The notes below the pieces were generated by a model. It was not told the DNA's origin. It saw nothing but the letters and a program-made list of their open reading frames with translations, and did no database searches. This document shows positions 5,810 through 9,902 of a DNA stretch of 9,902 bases, in pieces (within the stretch, counting starts at the first letter, position 1; the number at the start of each line of letters is the position of its first letter). Both the position numbers and the translations under genes were made by a program. Origin of the DNA: an uncultured Desulfovibrio sp. (lineage in GTDB: Bacteria > Desulfobacterota > Desulfovibrionia > Desulfovibrionales > Desulfovibrionaceae); NCBI RefSeq assembly GCF_949282365.1, contig NZ_CASDOY010000063.1, positions 1 through 9,902 on the forward strand. The letters run 5' to 3'.

Positions 5810-5874
5810 GGCACCGCCGTTTCCAGCGGCGTTCCTTCAGGGAGCGCGGCGGAAGCGGCGGTGCCGGTGTTTTT
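5810..5874 (+). terminator. Long intrinsic terminator after the HdeA-like gene
   Basis: Arms 5810-5824 and 5851-5865 pair over 15 bp with a single U.G wobble in plus-strand RNA. An inner stem (5830-5835 with 5841-5846) caps the hairpin, and five T follow at 5870-5874. The alternative stem AAACGGC/GCCGTTT (5803-5822) partly competes. In minus-strand RNA the wobble becomes a C.A mismatch and no T-run follows, so the terminator favours the plus strand. It may still help separate the converging lipoprotein gene. Confidence 0.75.
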
Positions 5875-5888
5875 GGGGGGAGGGGAGC

Positions 5889-6332
5889 CTAGTCCTGCAC
5901 GAAGGGGTAGACCCTGACGCTCAGGGGCTGCTTGCTTTTGTGGGACATGGCGGAGATAATATAGGTGTACTGGCGGCTCTGGCCCGCCGGCGGGCAGGGA
6001 CCGGTATAGACCTGGGTCAGGGCCCCTTCGGGGATGATGCCCGTGCCGTCGTTGTCCCAGCTGCCGCCGCCCTGCAGGCGTTCCTGGGGGCCGTTCTCCA
6101 GCAGGCGCACATCGAAGTAGTCCGTGCCCGCGGGGATGTTGCTCACGACCATCTCGGGCGAGATGCGCGAGCAGCGGTGCACCGCGCGCAGGTTCACTTC
6201 CACCTGCATGTCGGCGGGGGCCGGGGGCTGGGGCTCACCGTCCTGCCACAGGCCGCAGGCCGAGAGCATCAGGGTCGCGCCCAGGAGCGGCAGGGCTCGG
6301 GTCCAGTTTTTTCCAGAAAAAGGCTTGCGCAT
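5889..6332 (-). CDS. Lipoprotein, distantly PEBP/YbhB-like
   Basis: The product is 147 residues with a lipoprotein signal: MRKPF, a hydrophobic core and the lipobox LSAC with acylated C26, then a Pro-rich linker. GGAGG lies six bases before the ATG. The mature part has SRISPEMVVSNIPAGTDYFDV (about 55-75) and YTGPCPPAGQSRQYTYIISAM (about 109-129). These resemble the two most conserved stretches of phosphatidylethanolamine-binding/Raf-kinase-inhibitor-like proteins (SPxLxWxxxPxGTxSF and YxGPCPPxGxxHxYxFxxxAL). The DPDAP and HW ligand motifs between them are missing, with a short Gly-rich stretch instead, so ligand binding is doubtful. C54 and C113 could form a disulfide. It is encoded opposite the HdeA-like gene with convergent ends and is divergent from the aminotransferase. 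Function unknown. Confidence 0.85.
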   Translation of the reverse strand: MRKPFSGKNWTRALPLLGATLMLSACGLWQDGEPQPPAPADMQVEVNLRAVHRCSRISPEMVVSNIPAGTDYFDVRLLENGPQERLQGGGSWDNDGTGIIPEGALTQVYTGPCPPAGQSRQYTYIISAMSHKSKQPLSVRVYPFVQD

Positions 6333-6349
6333 GGGGGGCCTCCGGGTAT

Positions 6350-6379
6350 TTGCTATTTCCAGCCTTCGCAAGCTATACT
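6350..6379 (+). promoter_or_regulatory. Predicted aminotransferase promoter
   Basis: TTGCTA (6350-6355) and TATACT (6374-6379, five of six consensus) are 18 bases apart on the plus strand. The resulting leader would be about 215 bases, unusually long. It includes a stable 8-bp stem CGCGCGGC/GCCGCGCG with a CGTC loop at 6436-6455, and a GCGGGC-CGC-GCCCGC stem nearer the gene. No riboswitch or T-run was recognised in it. Confidence 0.45.
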
Positions 6380-6400
6380 GGATAGTCACCCGAATGACAA
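6372..6400 (-). promoter_or_regulatory. Predicted lipoprotein-gene promoter
   Basis: On the minus strand TTGTCA (6400-6395, five of six consensus) and TATAGC (6377-6372) are 17 bases apart, giving a leader of about 33 bases to the ATG at 6332. Its -10 element overlaps the -10 of the plus-strand promoter. Confidence 0.6.
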
Positions 6401-6599
6401 TAGAGCAGTTGCACGGTGCGGCTGCCCTGCTGACGCGCGCGGCCGTCGCCGCGCGACGCGGACCCGGCCAGGCCTGTCCCGTGCCGGGGCGGCCGCAACG
6501 GGGCCGGGCCCGTCCCGCCCCCCCGTCAGGATCGACCAGCCGTCCGGCGCGGGCCGCGCCCGCCCGGATCGCGAAGGACCACAACTTCAGGAGAACCTC

Positions 6600-7796
6600 A
6601 TGTCCCTTCTTGCAGAAAGCGTTTCCGGCTATCTGGAAAATGCCTCCTGGATCCGCCGCATGTTCGAGGCCGGCGGCCAGCTGAAAGCCCGCTACGGTGC
6701 GGAGAACGTCTATGACTTCAGCCTGGGCAATCCCGACCTGCCCGCTCCCGCCGCCGTGGGCGAAGGCCTGCGCCGTTTCGCCGAACATGCCGACGAGCCC
6801 TTCGCCTTCGGTTACATGCCCAATGCCGGTTTCCCCTGGGCGCGCGAACAGCTGGCCGCCCATCTGAGCAAGGAACAGGGCGTGGCCCTGGAAGGCGGCG
6901 ACGTGCTGCTCACCTGCGGCGCCGCCGGCGGCCTCAACGCATTCCTGCGCGCGGTCATCAATCCCGGCGAGAAGATGCTGACCTTCGCCCCCTATTTCGT
7001 GGAATACGGCTTCTATGTGGCCAACCACGGCGGCAGCCTGCAGGCCGTCATGAGCAAGCCCGGCACCTTCGAGCCCGATCTGGACGCCCTGGAGGAAGCC
7101 ATCGACGAAAAGACCCGCGTGGTGCTCATCAACTCGCCCCACAACCCCACGGGCGTGGTCTACAGCCGCAAGGCCGTGACCTCCCTCTGCCGCCTGCTGG
7201 AGAACAAGAGCGAACAGTACGGCCACCCCGTCTGGCTCATCGCCGATGAGCCCTACCGCTTCCTGACCTATGACGGCGTGGAAGTGCCCTCGGTGCTGCC
7301 CCTGTACCAGTACGCCGTGGTCATCAGCTCCTTCTCCAAGAACCTGTCCCTGCCCGGCGAGCGCGTGGGCTATGTGGCCCTTTCGCCCAGGCTGGCCGAA
7401 CGCGGCAAGCTCATGGCCGCCCTGACCCTGACCAACCGCATCCTCGGCTTCGTCAACCCGCCGGTGGTGGGCCAGCACATCATGGCCGCCGCCCTGGGCA
7501 GCCAGGTGGACGTGAGCGTCTACGCCCGCCGCCGCCAGGCCATGGCCGAGGTGCTGACCGATGCCGGCTACAGCTTCCAGATGCCCGCCGGCGCCTTCTA
7601 CTTCTTCCCCCAGGCCCCCGGCGGCGACGACGTGGCCTTCGTCAACCGTCTGGTGGAAGAACGCGTGCTGGCCGTGCCCGGTTCCGGCTTCGGCTGCCCC
7701 GGCTATTTCCGTCTGGCCTTCTGCGTGGACGAGAGCGTCATCCGCAATGCCGCCGAAGGCTTTGCCCGCGCTTACGCCGCGGTGGCCGGAAAGTAA
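6600..7796 (+). CDS. PLP-dependent class I/II aminotransferase
   Basis: A fold-type I, cytoplasmic aminotransferase of 398 residues. Visible landmarks: the N-terminal FSLGNPDLPAP motif, NSPHNPTG (N182, which contacts the cofactor), ADEPYRF (D216 and Y219), the SSFSKNLSLPGERVGY motif with the Schiff-base lysine K247, and YFRLAF with R371, the substrate carboxylate-binding arginine. The length is normal for the family. The ATG follows AGGAG at six bases; an open frame extends much further upstream but is a shadow. Such proteins are often annotated as aspartate aminotransferases, but the amino-acid specificity cannot be read from the sequence, so no symbol is given. It stands alone between its own leader and a strong terminator. 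Confidence 0.93.
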   Translation: MSLLAESVSGYLENASWIRRMFEAGGQLKARYGAENVYDFSLGNPDLPAPAAVGEGLRRFAEHADEPFAFGYMPNAGFPWAREQLAAHLSKEQGVALEGGDVLLTCGAAGGLNAFLRAVINPGEKMLTFAPYFVEYGFYVANHGGSLQAVMSKPGTFEPDLDALEEAIDEKTRVVLINSPHNPTGVVYSRKAVTSLCRLLENKSEQYGHPVWLIADEPYRFLTYDGVEVPSVLPLYQYAVVISSFSKNLSLPGERVGYVALSPRLAERGKLMAALTLTNRILGFVNPPVVGQHIMAAALGSQVDVSVYARRRQAMAEVLTDAGYSFQMPAGAFYFFPQAPGGDDVAFVNRLVEERVLAVPGSGFGCPGYFRLAFCVDESVIRNAAEGFARAYAAVAGK

Positions 7797-7804
7797 GCGT
7801 CGTC

Positions 7805-7837
7805 AGGGCGGGAGGGCCGTGCCTTCCCGCCCTTTTT
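7805..7837 (+). terminator. Intrinsic terminator after the aminotransferase
   Basis: AGGGCGGGA (7805-7813) pairs with TCCCGCCCT (7825-7833) around a GC-rich loop, followed by TTTTT (7833-7837). It starts nine bases after the stop codon. A second small palindrome, GTCCCG-TG-CGGGAC, follows at 7838-7851. Confidence 0.88.
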
Positions 7838-7913
7838 GTCCCGTGCGGGACGCGGGGGAGGCGCGGCCCTGGTCCGCGCGTCCGCGTCGCCCCGCGCGGT
7901 GCAGGAGAGCTCC

Positions 7914-8312
7914 ATGCCCCGTCCGCTGCCCCTTGTGGCCCTGCTCCCGACCTTGATGCTGGCCTGCTGCCTGCTGGCCGCGACCGTCCAGGCCCGCGAC
8001 ATCGATACCGCCGAGGCCCGGCGTCTGCTGGAGCATCCCCCCGCTGGCCTGGTGGTGCTGGATGTGCGCACCCCGGAGGAATTCGCGGCCGGGCACCTGC
8101 CCGGGGCCCGCAACCTGGACTTCTTCGCCCCGGATTTCCGGCAGCGGCTGGAAGCCCTGGCGCGGGAAAAAAGGCCCGTGCTGCTCTACTGCCGCTCGGG
8201 CAACCGTTCCGCCCGCGCCTGTGACCTGATGCGCCGGCTGGGCATGGAGGAGGTGCTGCACCTCGCCCCCGGTTTTCGCGCCTGGCATGCCGCCGGCCTG
8301 CCCGAGGAATGA
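7914..8312 (+). CDS. Periplasmic single-domain rhodanese
   Basis: The product is 132 residues, with an N-terminal signal peptide (about 1-27: hydrophobic LPLVALLPTLMLACCLLA, then TVQA|RD) followed by one rhodanese domain. The domain shows VVLDVRTPEEFAAGHLPGA (the CH2-type LDVR-E-x-x-x-G-H-I/L-P-G-A pattern) and the active-site loop LLYCRSGNRSARA with the sulfur-accepting C93. Such PspE/GlpE-like proteins transfer sulfane sulfur in the periplasm; substrate and partner are unknown here. It ends without a long C-terminal extension. AGGAG lies six bases before the ATG, which decides this start over an upstream alternative near 7836. It sits after the aminotransferase terminator and 84 bases before aroE, and is probably co-transcribed with aroE-aroQ. 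No convincing promoter was seen in 7838-7913. Confidence 0.92.
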   Translation: MPRPLPLVALLPTLMLACCLLAATVQARDIDTAEARRLLEHPPAGLVVLDVRTPEEFAAGHLPGARNLDFFAPDFRQRLEALAREKRPVLLYCRSGNRSARACDLMRRLGMEEVLHLAPGFRAWHAAGLPEE

Positions 8313-8396
8313 GCCCCCGGCGCTGGCCGCTCCGCCTGTCCCGCCGGCTCCCGGCAGGGGCCCGGTCCGGGTCGCCTGTCATCCCTTTTCCCGTCC

Positions 8397-9254
8397 ATGG
8401 ATCGTCCTATGCCCGCTTTCATCCCCGCTTCCCTCTATGGCGTCATCGGCTGGCCCCTGGCCCAGAGCCTGAGCCCGCTGCTGCACAACACCGCCTTCCA
8501 GGCCCTGGGCATCCCCGCCGCCTATCTGCTCTGGGAGCTGCCCCCGGAAAAACTGCCGCGCTTCGTGGACAGCATGCGCCTGCTCTCCATCCGCGGCTGT
8601 TCCGTCACCCTGCCGCACAAGGTGGCTGTCCTGCCCCTGCTGGACCGCCGCAGCGAGCGCGTGGAGCTCATGGGCGCGGCCAATACCCTCTACTGGCAGG
8701 ACGGCCTGCTCTGCGGCGAGAACACCGACGTCACCGGCTTCATGCATCCCCTGCTGCAACGGGGATTGGACCCGGCCACGCCGGTGCTGGTGCTGGGCGC
8801 GGGCGGCGCGGCCCGGGCCGTGGTCTGCGGCCTGTGGCTGCACGGTTGCCGCCGCATCTTCGTGACCACGCCCTCCGACCGCTCCCACGCGCCGCTGGTG
8901 GAGCGCTTCGGCGTCACGGCCGTGCCCTGGGCGCAGCGCCATGACGTGGCGGCCTCCCTGCTGGTCAACACCACGCCCCTGGGCATGCACGGCAAGGCCG
9001 AGGACCAGAGTCCCTATGACTTCGACCGCGCCCCGGCCCCGGCGGACGGGAGCGCGCCCGTGGCCTACGATATCGTCTACAATCCCCTGCGCACGCTGTT
9101 CTTGCGGCAGGCGCAGGCCCGCGGCTGGGAGACCGTCGGCGGTCTGGAGATGTTTTTCCGTCAGGGCGAGGCCCAGTTCCGCCTCTGGACCGGGCAGGAC
9201 ATGCCGCAGGCCGCCCGTCTGGCCCTGGAACGTCATCTGGCGCCGCGCGCCTGA
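8397..9254 (+). CDS. aroE: Shikimate dehydrogenase
   Basis: AroE reduces 3-dehydroshikimate to shikimate with NADPH in the chorismate pathway. The product is 285 residues. Motifs: YGVIGWPLAQSLSPLLHN (substrate-binding SxSxxxHN), SVTLPHK with catalytic K75, NTDVTGF with N109 and D111, the dinucleotide-binding GAGGAARAV, NTTPLGM, and YDIVYNPLRT ... GLEMFFRQGEAQFRLWTG at the end. The usual NTDGxGF here reads NTDVTGF, a mild change. No Shine-Dalgarno sequence precedes the ATG at 8397, nor the alternative in-frame ATG at 8409 (MPAFIP), so the exact start is uncertain by four residues and translation may be weak or coupled. It is followed after 15 bases by aroQ, the preceding step of the same pathway. 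Confidence 0.96.
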   Translation: MDRPMPAFIPASLYGVIGWPLAQSLSPLLHNTAFQALGIPAAYLLWELPPEKLPRFVDSMRLLSIRGCSVTLPHKVAVLPLLDRRSERVELMGAANTLYWQDGLLCGENTDVTGFMHPLLQRGLDPATPVLVLGAGGAARAVVCGLWLHGCRRIFVTTPSDRSHAPLVERFGVTAVPWAQRHDVAASLLVNTTPLGMHGKAEDQSPYDFDRAPAPADGSAPVAYDIVYNPLRTLFLRQAQARGWETVGGLEMFFRQGEAQFRLWTGQDMPQAARLALERHLAPRA

Positions 9255-9269
9255 ATAGGGGAGGGGAAG

Positions 9270-9725
9270 ATGCGCAAGATCCTTGTCCTGCACGGTGTCA
9301 ATCTCGATATGTTCGGCAAGCGCGACCCGCGCCATTACGGCCATGCCACCCTGGCCGACATCGATGCGGCCCTGCGCGACCTGGCCAGCGAGCTGGGCGT
9401 GGCGCTGGAATGCTTCCAGACCAACCACGAAGGCGTGATGGTGGAACGCATCCACGCGGCCCTCACGGACGGCACGGACGCCGTGGTCATCAATGCCGGG
9501 GCCTGGACCCACTACAGTTACGCCATCATGGACGCCCTGGGCATACTGTCCGTCCCGGTGGTGGAGGTGCACATGTCCAACGTCCACGCACGCGAGGCGT
9601 TCCGCCATCATTCGGTGCTGTCCGCGGTCAGCGCGGGCAGCGTCGCGGGCTTCGGCGTGGACAGCTATCTGCTGGGCCTGCGCGCGGCCTGTTCGCTGGC
9701 GGCGCGCCAGGAGGCCGGGGCCTAA
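9270..9725 (+). CDS. aroQ: 3-Dehydroquinate dehydratase, type II
   Basis: This enzyme converts 3-dehydroquinate to 3-dehydroshikimate, the substrate of AroE. At 151 residues it has the normal length for the type II, flavodoxin-like dodecameric family. The active-site set is complete: N11 and R18 in LHGVNLDMFGKRDP, Y23 in RHYG, N75 in INAGAWTH, H81, H101 in VEVHMSN and R112 in EAFRHHS. The first motif usually reads NGPNLNLLG; here it is HGVNLDMFG, with a Pro-to-Val change that leaves the catalytic Asn in place. A purine-rich GGGGAGGGGAAG lies immediately before the ATG. It sits 15 bases after aroE, so the two are very likely one operon. No obvious terminator follows before the repeats begin. 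Confidence 0.96.
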   Translation: MRKILVLHGVNLDMFGKRDPRHYGHATLADIDAALRDLASELGVALECFQTNHEGVMVERIHAALTDGTDAVVINAGAWTHYSYAIMDALGILSVPVVEVHMSNVHAREAFRHHSVLSAVSAGSVAGFGVDSYLLGLRAACSLAARQEAGA

Positions 9726-9771
9726 GGGCAGGACTCATGACGTTTTGTTTTGAGGGGGAAGGAAGCCCTTT

Positions 9772-9902
9772 GCGTTGCTGTCGATGCCCGTAGCTTCCTC
9801 CGTCGCAACGGGCACGGCCTGCGGCCGCCATCCGGTCGCGCGTTGCTGTCGATGCCCGTAGCTTCCTTCGTCGCAACGGGCACGGCCTGCGGCCGCCATC
9901 CG
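9772..9902. repeat. 68-bp tandem repeat, two copies visible, cut by the window edge
   Basis: The unit at 9772-9839 is repeated from 9840 to the window end (63 bases seen) with a single C/T difference (9800 versus 9868). Each unit contains two competing inverted-repeat pairings: CGTTGC with GCAACG, and TGCCCGT with ACGGGCA (the second arms overlap). It also has a GGCC-TGC-GGCC hairpin. There is no variable spacer, so it is not a CRISPR array. It carries no convincing open frame. The array probably continues to the right. It begins 46 bases after the aroQ stop. Confidence 0.9.

Noticed and set aside
5481..6599. Plus-strand frame joining the HdeA-like region to the aminotransferase
   Set aside because: It is only an open upstream extension of the aminotransferase frame, passing through a terminator and antisense to the lipoprotein gene. 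The ATG at 6600 has AGGAG and matches the family N-terminus.
9737..9793. Tiny Cys-rich open frame of 18 codons after aroQ (MTFCFEGEGSPLRCCRCP)
   Set aside because: It has AGGA nearby, but it is very short and runs into the tandem repeat. Nothing distinguishes it from chance.
9772..9902. CRISPR array
   Set aside because: The whole 68-bp unit is repeated with one mismatch. There is no alternation of constant repeat and variable spacer.

Overview
The window is GC-rich (roughly two thirds G+C by eye) and fully bacterial. The rimP-nusA-ylxR-infB order, the protein sequences and the combination of a cyclophilin, periplasmic proteins and aro genes suggest a sulfate-reducing deltaproteobacterium of the Desulfovibrio type. 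This assignment comes from family resemblance, not from a database search. No tRNA, rRNA, CRISPR array, phage gene or transposase is visible.

Region 1 (1-2823, minus strand) is the classic transcription/translation operon rimP-nusA-ylxR-infB, with infB running off the left edge. It has a clear sigma70-type promoter with an A-tract upstream. Between this promoter and rimP lies a leader of about 120 nt that ends in a textbook intrinsic terminator, so the operon looks attenuator-controlled. Region 2 (2824-3240) is gene-free but contains short direct and inverted repeats.

Region 3 holds mutY (3241-4488, minus), divergent from ppiB (4659-5165, plus). The MutY has a C-terminal domain carrying a complete Nudix hydrolase box, so it may join the MutY and MutT activities of the oxidised-guanine (GO) repair system in one chain. 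Its promoter sits so close to the first ATG that the message may be leaderless. Downstream of ppiB is a secreted protein that looks like two HdeA-like (acid-chaperone) domains in tandem, followed by a long terminator hairpin.

Region 4 has a minus-strand lipoprotein with PEBP/YbhB-like traits (5889-6332) and a plus-strand class I/II aminotransferase (6600-7796). Their predicted promoters overlap head-on near 6350-6400. A strong terminator follows the aminotransferase.

Region 5 (7914-9725, plus) is a probable operon of a periplasmic rhodanese, aroE (shikimate dehydrogenase) and aroQ (type II 3-dehydroquinate dehydratase); the last two are consecutive shikimate-pathway enzymes. The right edge (9772-9902) begins a nearly perfect 68-bp tandem repeat that continues out of the window.

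Most of the window is ordinary housekeeping sequence. The points worth a second look are the rimP attenuator, the MutY-Nudix protein with its shortened iron-sulfur loop, the tandem HdeA-like protein and the 68-bp repeat.
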